Source: Epiperipatus broadwayi
Lineage: Eukaryota; Onychophora; Udeonychophora; Euonychophora; Peripatidae
NCBI GenBank assembly: GCA_028023455.1
Contig: JAQFVV010012416.1
Coordinates: forward strand, 6,987,594 to 7,051,593
Direction: 5' to 3'
DNA length: 64,000 nt
Shown here: piece after piece, positions 46,187 to 56,879 of the stretch
Position numbering within the stretch: position 1 is the first letter of the stretch
Layout of the letters: each line of letters starts with the position of its first letter
Program-made: the position numbers and the translations under genes
The notes under the pieces: generated by a model
Told to the model about the DNA's origin: nothing
Seen by the model: the letters and a program-made list of their open reading frames with translations, nothing else
The model's database searches: none

Positions 46187-46731
46187 TTCAAGTTTAGGCT
46201 TTTGGGATCTTATGCTGTTGCAGATTTTCTTTAAATTTGTCTGCTATTTTTGGAATGTATGGGTACACTACAATACCAATAATTGTCTTTTCTCTTGATG
46301 GTTCTTTTTATTGTCTATTTAATGTTTTCTCAATAATAGCTGATGTATAAGCATTTTCCATAAGAATTTGTTCTATATAGATCTTTTCTTTTTCCAAATT
46401 GTTGTTTTCTGAACAAACTTTTTTTGCTTTGTTCCATATTGATAGTATAACTCCAAATTTTGTGTTTCTGGTGAGATTGGATATATAGGCTAGGTATTTG
46501 TCTGTATGTGTAGGTTTTTGGTAAACTCTAGTTTTGATTTTGCCATGAGAGTCTTGTCACAAGAACATCTAAGAATGCCAATTTTTGTTCTTGTTCTGAT
46601 TTTAATGTGAATTTAATTGAAGGAGATATGTTGTTGATGTAAACAATGAGGATTGCCAATTCCTCAACAAGCTTTGTGATAAATGCTTAGCTAGAGAAAG
46701 CATTTAAATATCTCTGTCATGACTCTCCCAA

Positions 46732-46774
46732 ACCTCTGACTATGGTTTCATGCCTTGGCACTCCTCAGAGAGGT
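46732..46774 (-). ncRNA. Hammerhead ribozyme, HH-3 type, well formed
   Basis: Minus strand: CTGAGGA (46768-46762), stem II GTGCC/GGCAT, GAAA (46749-46746), minimal stem III AC/GT with a 4-nt loop, cleavage triplet GTC ending at 46738, and a perfect 6-bp stem I ACCTCT/AGAGGT. All conserved core residues are present. Confidence 0.75.
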
Positions 46775-47150
46775 GCTAGGGTAGGTTCAGACACTAGATC
46801 TAAAAATACCAACCCAAAGCCAGCATTTAACTAAAAGTTATCTATTGAGTAAAAAATCTGAAATTTTCAGACACCTACATGTCTTTAAACCCAGCTATCA
46901 AACTCAAATAGCTATATGGGGCTGAGAGATCTTCAGCCATACCATATATTGGTAGTTTTAGCAATATAACATCACATAAGACATAAGTCAGAGACTATAA
47001 ATAATCAAAATAAGAGTCATAGATCACATGACTCTATTCTCTTAAGCTTGCAAATTATAAACAATGAGGATTTCCAATTCCTCAACAAGCTTTGTGATAA
47101 ATGCTTAGCTAGAGAAAGCATTTAAAATATCTCTGTCAGAACTCCCCCAA

Positions 47151-47192
47151 ACTCTGACCATGGTTTCATGCTTTGGAACTCCTCAGAGAGGT
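47151..47192 (-). ncRNA. Hammerhead ribozyme, HH-3 type, partly degraded
   Basis: Minus strand: CTGAGGA (47186-47180), stem II with one mismatch (GTTC..AGCAT), GAAA (47167-47164), GTC triplet ending at 47156, stem I of 4 bp. Second unit of the minus dimer. Confidence 0.6.
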
Positions 47193-47285
47193 GCTAGAGT
47201 GGGTTCAGACATGAGATCTAAAAATACCAACCCAAGCCAGCATTTAACCAAAAGTTATCTATTGAGTGAAAAATCTGAAATTTTC

Positions 47286-47328
47286 ACCTCTCTGAGGAGT
47301 GCCATTGCATGAAACCATGGTCAGAGGT
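47286..47328 (+). ncRNA. Hammerhead ribozyme, HH-3 type, best example
   Basis: Stem I ACCTCT (47286-47291) pairs perfectly with AGAGGT (47323-47328). CTGAGGA 47292-47298. Stem II GTGC/GCAT with loop CATT (47299-47310). GAAA 47311-47314. Stem III ACC/GGT with a 2-nt loop, or AC/GT with a 4-nt loop. Cleavage is predicted after C47322 in the canonical GTC triplet. Type I topology. The short stem III suggests it works best as a dimer, as reported for retrozymes. Confidence 0.8.
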
Positions 47329-48000
47329 TTGGGGGGAGGAGTCCTGACAAAGATATTTTAAATGTTTTTTTCTCTAGCTAAGCCTTTATCACAAAGCTTG
47401 TTGAGGAATTGACAATACTCATTGTTTATAACTTGCAAGCTTTAGAGAATAGGATCATGTGATCTATGACTCTTATTTTGACTATTTATTGTCTCTTCCT
47501 TACACCTTATGCAATGTTATATTGATAAGACTACCAATATATGGTATGACTGAACATCTCTCAGCCCCATGTAGCTATTTGAGTTGAATAGCTGGGTTTG
47601 AAGACATGTAGGTGTCTGAAATTTTATGATTTTTCCACTCAATAGATAAATTTTAGTTAAATGCTGGCTTTGGGTTACTATTTTTAGATGTAGTGTCTGA
47701 ACCTACTCTAGCACCTCTCTCAGGAAAGCCAAAGCATGAAACCATGGACAGAGGTTTGGGGGGTCCTGACAGAGATATTTTAAATGCTTTCTCTAGCTAA
47801 GAATTTATCACAAAGCTTGTTGAGGAATTGGCAATCCTCATTATTTATAACTGGCAAGCTTTAGAGAATAGGGTCATGTGATCTATGACTCTTATTTTGT
47901 CTATGTTGTTGATGTGTTCCCAGAAAGTTTGTAGCAGTGCTTCACTATAAATGGTGATAATAGTTTACAAACCAGAACAGCTTTTCCTATTGATAGTATA

Positions 48001-48427
48001 ATGGAACTATTAACAATCTGTATAAACACAACCTACTTTCAATATAACACAGAATTCTTCCAACAAAATCAAGGAATGGTTATGGGCTTACCACTGTCTC
48101 CCCTGATTAGCAATATTTATATGGGACAACATGAAACCACAGCCATAAAAACTATTCCATATCCACCTAAAGTTTGGCTCTGTGGATAATACATTTGTTG
48201 CATGGCCATATGGTGAAGCACTGCTACAAAATTTCCAGAAAAATATCAACAACATATCCATTTCAATTAAATTTACAACAGAATCAGAACAAGAACAAAA
48301 ATTGGCATTCTTAGATGTTCTTGTGAAAAGACTCTCTCATGACAAAATCAAAACTACAGTTTACCAAAAACCTACACATACAGGAAAATACCTTGCCTAT
48401 ACATTCAATCACAAACACAAAACTTGA
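48001..48427 (+). pseudogene. PLE reverse transcriptase palm (plus copy)
   Basis: Two overlapping open pieces joined by a frameshift near 48185. The first holds QGMVMGLPLSPLISNIYM, the PLE form of RT motif 4. The second begins SVDNTFVAWPYGEALLQ (the catalytic VDD box, here VDN, so one metal-binding aspartate is lost) and continues to LAFLDVLV and VYQKPTHTGKYLAYTFNH, both PLE hallmarks. Truncated at the 5' side at the head-to-head junction. Confidence 0.88.
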
Positions 48428-48724
48428 AGTTATACTATCACTATGGAACAGAGCAAAAGAAGTTTGCTCAGAAACCAGTGATTTGGAAAAAGAGGGGATC
48501 TTTATAAAACAAATTCTTAAAAAATGATTCTGTTATTAAGAAAACATTAAATCAACAACAAAAAGAACCATCAAGGGAAAAGACAATTATTGGTACTGTA
48601 GTGTATCCATACATTCCAAAAATAGCAGACAAATTAAAGAAAAATCTGCAATCAGTATAACATCAGAACAGCTTTCCAGAGCCATACCACACTACAAGGA
48701 ATTCTAAGATCTACAAAGTCTAAA

Positions 48725-48960
48725 CTTGAAATGCTGAAAAAAAACTGCATCTATGAAATACTATGTGAATGTGGAAAAATATATATTGGTGAGACCAGTT
48801 GTCCCATTGAAAAGCACTTTGTAAGCACATAAATGGATGATTAAAAGAGAGAAAACAGATGTGTCTAAGGTAGTAGACCATGTATGCCCCACTGAACATA
48901 TGAAAATACAAAAATATTGGATAGAAAAGAAAAGTTACCAACAACAAGGACAAAAAATCC
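48725..48960 (+). pseudogene. PLE GIY-YIG endonuclease (plus copy), decayed
   Basis: Translation reads LKKNCIYEILCECGKIYIGE and then TSCPIEKHF before a stop, i.e. the GIY-YIG core Y.I.C.CG..YIG.T. Downstream conserved DH..H..EH-like and W.E.. pieces lie across stops. It corresponds to the minus copy at 45989-46186. Confidence 0.8.
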
Positions 48961-49095
48961 CATAAGCCAATCTAGTCTTATTATACATAATGTATGGAAA
49001 CCACTAATCAACTTTGCTCTTAGGAAAAAGTGGAGAAATCAGGAGGAATCTCATAGATAAGTATATGAAATTTCTACTGACTGTTATCTTTGACA

Positions 49096-49170
49096 GGATG
49101 GCTCAGTTGGTTAAAGTATTATCTTAAAATTCAATAATCAAGAATCTAAGGATCCAGGTTCCAATCCATG
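49096..49170 (+). promoter_or_regulatory. tRNA-like module in PLE end (plus copy)
   Basis: Box A TGGCTCAGTTGG (49099-49110) is an almost exact tRNA/Pol III box A. Box B GGTTCCAATCC (49157-49167) differs from the consensus at one position. Spacing of about 47 bp is normal for a tRNA with intron-like or enlarged arms. It lies between the endonuclease and the 3' terminus of the PLE, and also occurs in the PLE-end fold-back at 14081-14651. Confidence 0.65.
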
Positions 49171-49734
49171 TGAGTACTGTCACTTGTCAAGCCACCAACA
49201 CCTGAAGAAGAAAGATAATAATACCTCTCAAAATATTGTGCATTTACTAACCTGTTTGATGTGCTATTACTAACAGGTGAATGTATTTGGAATATTTAAA
49301 TAAAGTTAAACTTTTCTAAAGACATTCGATACTCATATTAGATGGTGGAAGTAGTCCAATATAAAAATACAACTGAATAATTAGTGGTTTATTTAATAAG
49401 TAAACAACCAATTATAGGAGTCAGATAATTTATTCAAATTCCATCTGTAATTTGTCACTACAATTATATAAGACTTGGGTTTTCCTCAAACATATTCATT
49501 TTACTCTCAATAGTTAGCAAAAATCAGTTCATATTAATTGGTATATTACATCACATGATGGTGATTAGTATACATTGGAGACAATCGAACAGCATTAATG
49601 TCTAACGTATTTACCTTATGCTTATAATGATTCACTATCAGTTTTTCTTCTGATATAAATGAGCTCATCTCAACTTACTGCATTTATATTTAAAATGAAT
49701 TCATACATCTTGAGAAAAATTTACCGACATTCTT

Positions 49735-49839
49735 TTTTTTTTCCTCATGTGTCATAGCATCAGCTGGGAAGTGAACATGCTAACCCAGGACAACTGCTTG
49801 TAAAGCAGCTGTTGCTGACCTCTTGACCACCAATGACCA
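49735..49839 (-). repeat. SINE-A copy with TSD
   Basis: Minus-strand copy, closest to 4088-4192 (GCTAACCCAGGACAACTGC in place of the longer variable segment). Flanked by ACATTCTT (49727-49734 and 49840-49847). T-rich on the left, representing the A tail. Confidence 0.8.
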
Positions 49840-49975
49840 ACATTCTTATTATTAATAAATATAATAAAATGCCTATACATGAACGGTTTACCTTTACAAA
49901 TAAATAAGTTATTATTTTTATAAAATATTTGAAAACCAGGCACTCTTCACAAACCTGAAGCTTTAATTGTAAATA

Positions 49976-50190
49976 TAAGGGATTTGAACTCAGACTTTCA
50001 AGCAACCACCAACTATCCACACTATCTCATACAACTGATACACATGACCACACACATGTAGAAAAAATAAATAATCACCAATATACATATTTTATGCTAA
50101 ACTAGCACTCATAAGTTGTATGAGATAGTGTGGATAGTTGGTGGGTGCTTGAAAGTCTGAGTTCAAATCCCTTATATTTATTATTTGTAT
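49976..50190. repeat. HH-1 fold-back copy
   Basis: Two partial HH-1 units in inverted orientation, sharing GATTTGAACTCAGACTTTCA and its complement. The core is changed to CTTATGA and the GAAA to TAAAA, so the ribozyme is lost. Confidence 0.7.
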
Positions 50191-53100
50191 AATATATTCA
50201 GGAATCCTGTTCAGTATTTTTAATTGTCGTAGGCTTACAAATTTCTAAGTTTCTTTATATAGTATAAATTAATGTTACATTGCTCACGGTTCTTATTATA
50301 CAAAAAAAATCCTGAATTATTATTCTTTAATAAAGAAAATAAACAGATAAATAAAAATTCTTATATTTTATATGCTTTTATTCAATAGGAGTCTCATATA
50401 TCTTCAGATTATGTAAGATTATATACATAAAAGTTTTAAATGCCCCATAGCTATATTGTTTCATCCGCATTCCCTCTTTAAATAAACAAAAGCTTGAAAT
50501 TTGCAGCCCATTTAAAACTCCAATGATGTTATATATTGTAACAATATTTATCAATTAATATAAATATGTATTTGTAATTATTAAATTATTATAAAAGATA
50601 TGTATTTGTAACTATAATTTGTAACTATATCAATTCATCATAGCATAGACAAAGAAAATATCAGCATTAAAGATTCTTGGTATTTATTTATATATTGGGG
50701 CAGTCATCTGAACAATAAAACATACTGGCCATTGTCATCTAATAAAAATAATATTAAATATAGCAACTGAATAAAAGTACCCACTGTGAGATTCCTGGAG
50801 TGCCTTATGCTTATCTCCAATACTAGGTTCTTCTAACAAAGAATCCTTCCTATCCTTCTTTCCAAATATATAAGACCATTCATGGTCATATGCACACACG
50901 GGTGCTATTCATGACAACTTATAAAAAAATATATTTTATAAAACTAATATTATGAAGTTGGAAAGGGATGATATCACTCTTTATTCAGTTTAGCTAAGTA
51001 CATGTGTTTTCCCTTGAGCGCCACTAGATTGTTTTCAATCTAGATAAGTATCTATTTATAGTGTACTTGAGTTCAAACTCATTCAGTACATATTTATTAC
51101 ACATGACTTGGATGACTATTGAACAAAATGACATTCTTACATTTTATCTATATTGATAAAATTACAAGATCCCAATATTACCAAAGTTTATACTATAGAT
51201 CAAAGATTCTTATAGACATTGCTAGCTCATTAGCGTATATTGATGAACAGACATGTATAATCCTATTAATAGCTTCCAAACAAGCATGTGAAGATCATTA
51301 TTGATATTGATGGCCATTTAACTAAATTATTTATCACAATAAAGGTAATAATGATGATGATGATGATAATATCATAATAATGATAATAATAGTGATATCA
51401 CAATAATGATTATAATAGTGATGATGATACCAGCCATGGCTTATCAATAAACTCACAACAATAAATTCATCTTTATAAACTTATAGGCATCTATTAAAAT
51501 TATCATATTTCATACTGGGATTTAATAATACTAATGGTGATGATTGATCATCATGAATCTCTTTGCATAATATTCAATTTTCTATAAACCCCTATTTACT
51601 AAAACATATTCATTACGCTAAACATTAAATTTAATGACTATAATTTATTAATGATGATTGATGGCGATCATAACTTTTATATAGTATTATTTGAAACATT
51701 TTTAACTAATAACATGATATCCATCTTTGATGAGGATGATCTAAATTCATGGACACAACACAATTTTAGCTTTCTATGTTGAACTATAATTATCAAAATT
51801 TGGTTATTCTCAAGCATAATCCTTAAATACTCAAATATCAACATTCTAGTTTACCTATTATTTTGCGGACGCTTAATATTTGCAAGTGATTGCTCAATAT
51901 ATACGAATGGTAATACTTAATAACTTCGAGCAATGATACTGAATTAAAATGATAGAATTAAGAAAAAAGAAAAAAAAAAACACAATATTCTTAATAATTA
52001 CTCGGAAACCAATTAAGATATATAATTATATTTTATTAACACTACTACTCTTTCTTTCCTTCTTTACAGTTAAATCGACAATTAAATATGTGGCTTATTA
52101 ATATACAAAATTTATATAAGTATAAGCAAATAAACTTAATATATAGGTTTGTCACTTCTTGATATCTCAAAATAAGCTGACTTAAATCAATATTAAAAAA
52201 AATACATATTCTATAAATGCTTATTTAAGACTTTTCTTACTCATCATATCATAAAATAAATTTCAGGTGAAACTTGTATGTGTTATTTCATTTCCATTCA
52301 AATGTAATGCCCTACTTTTTAATTTACCATTTTAAACTAATCATATATAACCTATTCTTTGATGTGTTTGGATAAACAGTCACACATTCACGCATTCGGT
52401 AATGTTAACATATATGTTTAAAATGTATACCCAAAAATCACATATATAAAAATATCTCTTTTTCTTTTGCAACCTTATAGTGAAAGAAAATAAAATACAT
52501 ATATTAATTTTTAATATGCAACAAGATAAAATAAAAATAAAAAACATTATAAATGCATATATCTATAGGTTGCTCATTATCATTAACATCTGAAGAACAA
52601 TTAAAAAAAACATTTCAACATTACAATATATAATAAAAAAATAAAAAAAAATTTAAGTTTAAAGATTTAAATTATGTTTGTGCTATGTTGTAAGATATTG
52701 CAAATAACTATAGATAAACAAGTCTTTAATGTTTCTGTATCAAAAAAGAAAATTGCTTTGACCAGTAAATTAAGGTTTACTTTTAATAAGCAAAAGAATA
52801 AAATCGGTTAAAGAAAGTTCATATTTACCCGTCTACTTTTTACTTCTTATTAATGTCCTGAATTTGAATTCTCAGACTGCTTTTCTTTGCTCACCAACAA
52901 CAACAACAACAACAAAAAAGAAAGTTATTGCAGATACTTTTAAGATAATGCTGAATCAATTGACTTTGCTTGTTTCTTCAATTCCATTATTTACTGTTGA
53001 TTGGCTTCCTTCTACCATTTAAAAAAAAAATTATTATAAGTACTTTGAATAAGTAGGTACCGGTGGATTTGCTTGTCTCTCTCCTTTAAAAAAAATAATT

Positions 53101-54097
53101 GCTGTCGACACTTTAGATGATTGAGGTAAATCAACAAAAATTTGATTTATGGCTTCAAACTTGGTTCTACATGGCTGTTATGGATTTTCTCTTCCTCCTA
53201 TTTCCTCTTCTCCATTCATTTGAAGGTAATGAGCTTTTAATAAGCCAGGAACTAGAAATAAAGCATTCCATATAGCTTGTGTGGTTGGCTTCAAAATCTG
53301 TCATTTTGTTGGTTATTACTGGATACATGACTTCATAGACAGATCAGCGATTTTGACTCATTCTGTATTAATCAGGAAGCAGAAAAAATGGTTTAGCAAT
53401 GCAGAGGCATAGTCTTATGCATAACCAAATATGTTAATATCATTTTTATAATTATTACTAACTTATAATAAATTCAATCTTGTTCCATTTCTCTCCTATT
53501 CTTTAATATTGCTTGAAAATTGCTTTATATAAGCGCACATTTCATTTGCTCTTTTTTTCAACCTTCAAGGAGTGAAAAAAAATTAAAGCGTTCACTCTCT
53601 TTTAAAAAAAAAATCCCCGCTTACATTTCTGCTTAAGAATAATAACAAGGAAGGACCGACTGAGTTGAGTCTAAAATAATAATCATAATTTGAGTGACTC
53701 TCACTCTAAAAAAAATTAATGACTAACTCATCATCTCTCTAAAGAAATTTAAGACCAACTGATTAAAAAAATTGTTTTAATCATTTATATCACGAATTTC
53801 AACCAAAAAAAAAAAAAAACATCTGGAAATCTTTATCTTAAAAAAAAAATCAAAGCTTCACAAGTTTGACTTAAAATTGATCGCTATCATCTACATCAAA
53901 GCACCTCTTTTGTAAAAATAATCGTAAGACACAGATAACTACAAAGCTGGCCATCTACAGCCATCAGAAATAAGTGTAAAAGCATCTTTGTGTTTGTACA
54001 GATCTATTCATTGTTTCACACGTGTACAATTTTTATCTCCTAATCTAACAATTTTACACCTTTCTGATTTACTCTCTTTTAACAAAATGAAAGTTAA
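50191..54097. other. Intron sequence, nothing recognised
   Basis: AT-rich. Short GAT/ATA trinucleotide runs at about 51346-51430. Between 52850 and 53960 there are recurring pyrimidine tracts followed by runs of A (for example CTCTTTTAAAAAAAA), perhaps an old degenerate repeat. No exon or family recognised. Confidence 0.4.
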
Positions 54098-54226
54098 ATA
54101 AATTTAACACTTCAAAACAAAACAACACTCTCCATATAGTAGTGCCATCTTGTGCTAACAAGAGCAATCAATGGATGCCAGAAGGCTTGTGCATAAAATC
54201 CCTATCTAATGCCTACTCATCCAATA

Positions 54227-54268
54227 TCCCCAGACTAGTTTCTGGCTTGTGGCCTTCATCAGTGAGGA
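54227..54268 (-). ncRNA. Hammerhead ribozyme core, HH-2 type
   Basis: Minus strand: CTGATGA (54262-54256), stem II GGC/GCC flanked by A-A, GAAA (54242-54239), stem III AC/GT, GTC ending at 54233, 6-bp stem I TCCTCA/TGGGGA. Confidence 0.6.
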
Positions 54269-54571
54269 GCCTTGGATCTGAGAGCACTGCACCTAGATCT
54301 TAGGATCTAATGCAACCCTCCAGCACCCACCTTTTAACTCTATTTAACTACAAAACTATGAGAATGAAATTGAAAACACTATTAATATTTTCAATCCAAG
54401 CTCAATAGCTTATATAGTCATATGGGTCTGAACTCAATTCTTTGATTGAAAATATTAATAGTGTTTTCAATTTCATTCTCATAGTTTTGTAGTTAAATAG
54501 AGTTAAAAGGTGGGTGCTGGAGGGTTGCATTAGATCCTAAGATCTAGGTGCAGTGCTCTCAGATCCAAGGC

Positions 54572-54613
54572 TCCTCACTGATGAAGGCCACAAGCCAGAA
54601 ACTAGTCTGGGGA
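54572..54613 (+). ncRNA. Hammerhead ribozyme core, HH-2 type
   Basis: Mirror copy of the one above: CTGATGA (54578-54584), GAAA (54598-54601), GTC ending at 54607, and a 6-bp stem I (54572-54577 with 54608-54613). Confidence 0.6.
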
Positions 54614-55428
54614 TATTGGATGAGTAGGCATTAGATAGGGATTTTATGCACAAGCCTTCTGGCATCCATTGATTGCTCTTGTTAGCACAAGATGGCACTA
54701 CTATATGGAGAGTGTTGTTTTGTTTTGAATTGTTTAATAACAATTATTGTGCTAGTATGAGATAGTGATCATGTGATAAATTTAACACATATTATTTAAT
54801 AATAAAAAATATTATATAATAAATCACAAAAAGAACTGCTTATTCATAATAATAAATCTATACATATAAATCTCTGTATGTATAAAAGAATAAAAAAAAA
54901 ATTTTTTTTTTTTTAAATAATTGAATACTATATATATCTACAATATATATATATTAAAATTCTTAATTTAAAGGAGCATGTAGCTAAAAGAATATAGCTA
55001 TGTAGTATTTAAAATATTTTGTATAGATTTCAGCTAGTATTATTCATTATTTCTACTTTTATAAAAGTTTTGAATATATATATGTTCTTTTTATATAAAT
55101 AATAAGCTCTGGTAGTGATTATAAGTCACCAAACTTTATAAGTAAATGTTACATATCCTGTTTTTAAATGATGAAACGAAAAAATTTGAAAATTTTATAT
55201 TTTAAAAATTATGTTTTTCTTGTGATCAAATCAATTATGTAAAAATGAGCTCATTTATCAAATGAATTATTATTTTTATTCTGCTGTGTTCTAATCAATA
55301 GATGGTATTAATGTTTTTATATTTATTTGATTTTAAAAGCGACTAACACATAACTTTAAAATAAAATCTTGTTTATATCTGATAGAATTTATTAAGATTA
55401 TGGTATATTTTGTTTTCTTTTTTTTTCA

Positions 55429-55748
55429 ATTGTTTGTTTTTGCTATATTATATTTTTTCTTTTTTTTTTCTTAATTGTTTAGAGCTATTAGCACGCTCTT
55501 AATTTTACATATTTGTAAGTGCAAGCTATATATAAGTCATGTGACATCTGACTTGTTATTATTACTATTAATTGATTATAGTAAAATTATTGTTTGTTTT
55601 TGCTATATTATATTTTTTCTTTTTTTTTTCTTAATTGTTTAGAGCTATTAGCACGCTCTTAATTTTACATATTTGTAAGTGCAAGCTATATATAAGTCAT
55701 GTGACATCTGACTTGTTATTATTACTATTTATTGATTATAGTAAAATT
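55429..55748. repeat. 160-bp tandem duplication
   Basis: Units 55429-55588 and 55589-55748 differ at about one position (A55570 versus T55730). The unit contains TTTAGAGCTATTAGCACGCTC and TATATATAAGTCATGTGACATC. It is either a very recent duplication or an assembly artefact. Confidence 0.9.
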
Positions 55749-56879
55749 AAATTTCTTCCCTCTCTTCTTTTAATATTATATAATCAAAACCAACATTTTG
55801 TTTAAAATTCTGTACATAATCACATGATCAATAGATCTGGAGGTCATGTGACATCCCAGAATGAGTTTTATTGTGAAAACATTTTTCTCTGCCACTATGC
55901 TAAAACCACATAGAATAGAATTAAGTCTTACAGTTTTGATAAAGATAATAGCTATATTATCAAATGGCAGAATTTAATCCTCATTACTAATGGAAAAATC
56001 TTGAACATTTGACATTTTTTACCTAAGAAAATTTTAGATATAATAATTATATTTACAAATAACTTAAATCAACTTTTGGTTTTTCTGATGGCATCAGCTG
56101 ATGCTTTAATTCAAGATTTGCTTCTAATAGATGAGTTTTATTCAATTTGACATCTTGTAAAACTTTGAAAACCTTGACTGCTCATTATCTTATACTTTCT
56201 TGACCCATAAAATTTGTCAAAGCTTCTGGAATGTGTTTATTTCCTTTGCCAAAAGCAAGAATGTAATGCTATCATTCTTGATGAATAAATCACAGCATTT
56301 CTTTAATTTGAGAAAACATTCAGCTCAAACAAATAAACATATTATATTGGTCACATTTTAAATTTGAAACAGCAGGCATAATTTAATTTTTAACTGTAGA
56401 TTTTAAATATTAATTTTTCCTTTTCTTTGTTAAAGAATTTGACTTCACACATCTTGTTTTGTAACATGAGTGGAAAATCATTTTATTCACTGAAATAGCA
56501 TCAGCTTTTATTTTAATTTAAGCCATTTTAAATGCAGAGTGAACTTCAATATATGTTTGAAACAATGTGTCTGTTTCATTACTCCTTGCTAAATTTTGGG
56601 GTGAAATTGCCACAAAACACAAGATTTTATTTCATTATTATAAAGTTCACCACTAATGATGGTCTATCCACTTCATTAGGTGATACTGCTAAAGTGAGTA
56701 TGGTGAGGTGGAAAAAAATTAATGTGTGAATCATAGCTTCCAACACCAGGATAAGTGGATGCTCAAGTATGGACTTCCAGCACTACCACTACTGTATCTA
56801 AAAAGACCATCCAATTACTGATAGTAATCAGAGAGTATTTTTGACACTGTGACAGCCCTGCTCATCACCATGTGAGTTG
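55749..56879. other. Sequence between tandem repeat and gypsy B
   Basis: No gene recognised. It might contain the 3' LTR of gypsy B (minus-strand element ending near here), but no paired LTR was detected. Confidence 0.35.

Larger units (their letters stand above)
46641..47901. mobile_element. HH-3 double dimer with hammerheads, 14-bp TSD
   Basis: 1,261 bp inserted in the PLE RT, flanked by TATGTTGTTGATGT (46627-46640 and 47902-47915). It consists of two tandem minus units and two tandem plus units meeting near 47284, with periods of 418 and 427 bp. Core positions: 46768 (minus), 47186 (minus), 47292 (plus), 47719 (plus, broken to CTCAGGA). Shared words include AACAAGCTTTGTGATAAATG and CTAGAGAAAGCATTT. 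No ORF. The host PLE frame (EALLQ..FWEHINNIS) reads across the insertion when it is removed. Confidence 0.85.
45497..49375. mobile_element. Penelope-like element pair, head to head, 11-bp TSD
   Basis: A minus-strand PLE (45497-46640, continued at 47916 to about 47985) and a plus-strand PLE (about 47986-49375) meet head to head inside the RT domain. The whole is bounded by AATAATTAGTG (45486-45496 and 49376-49386), so the pair inserted as one unit. Both outer ends carry the same terminal region with a tRNA-like module. The minus PLE's RT is split by an HH-3 composite (46641-47901) with its own TSD. Inverted, 5'-truncated pairs are characteristic of PLEs. Confidence 0.85.
54111..54775. mobile_element. 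HH-2 near-perfect palindrome, 13-bp TSD
   Basis: Two HH-2 units head to head, with arms of about 310 bp that look nearly identical and a short centre (about 54410-54440). Flanked by ATAAATTTAACAC (54098-54110 and 54776-54788). Each arm contains an intact hammerhead. The high arm identity suggests a recent event or conversion between arms. The small open frame on the minus strand is a shadow of the repeat. Confidence 0.85.

Noticed and set aside
54537-54743. 68-codon frame in the HH-2 palindrome
   Set aside because: The same peptide appears in other HH-2 copies at 11618 because of repeat sequence; no start context or conservation of coding.
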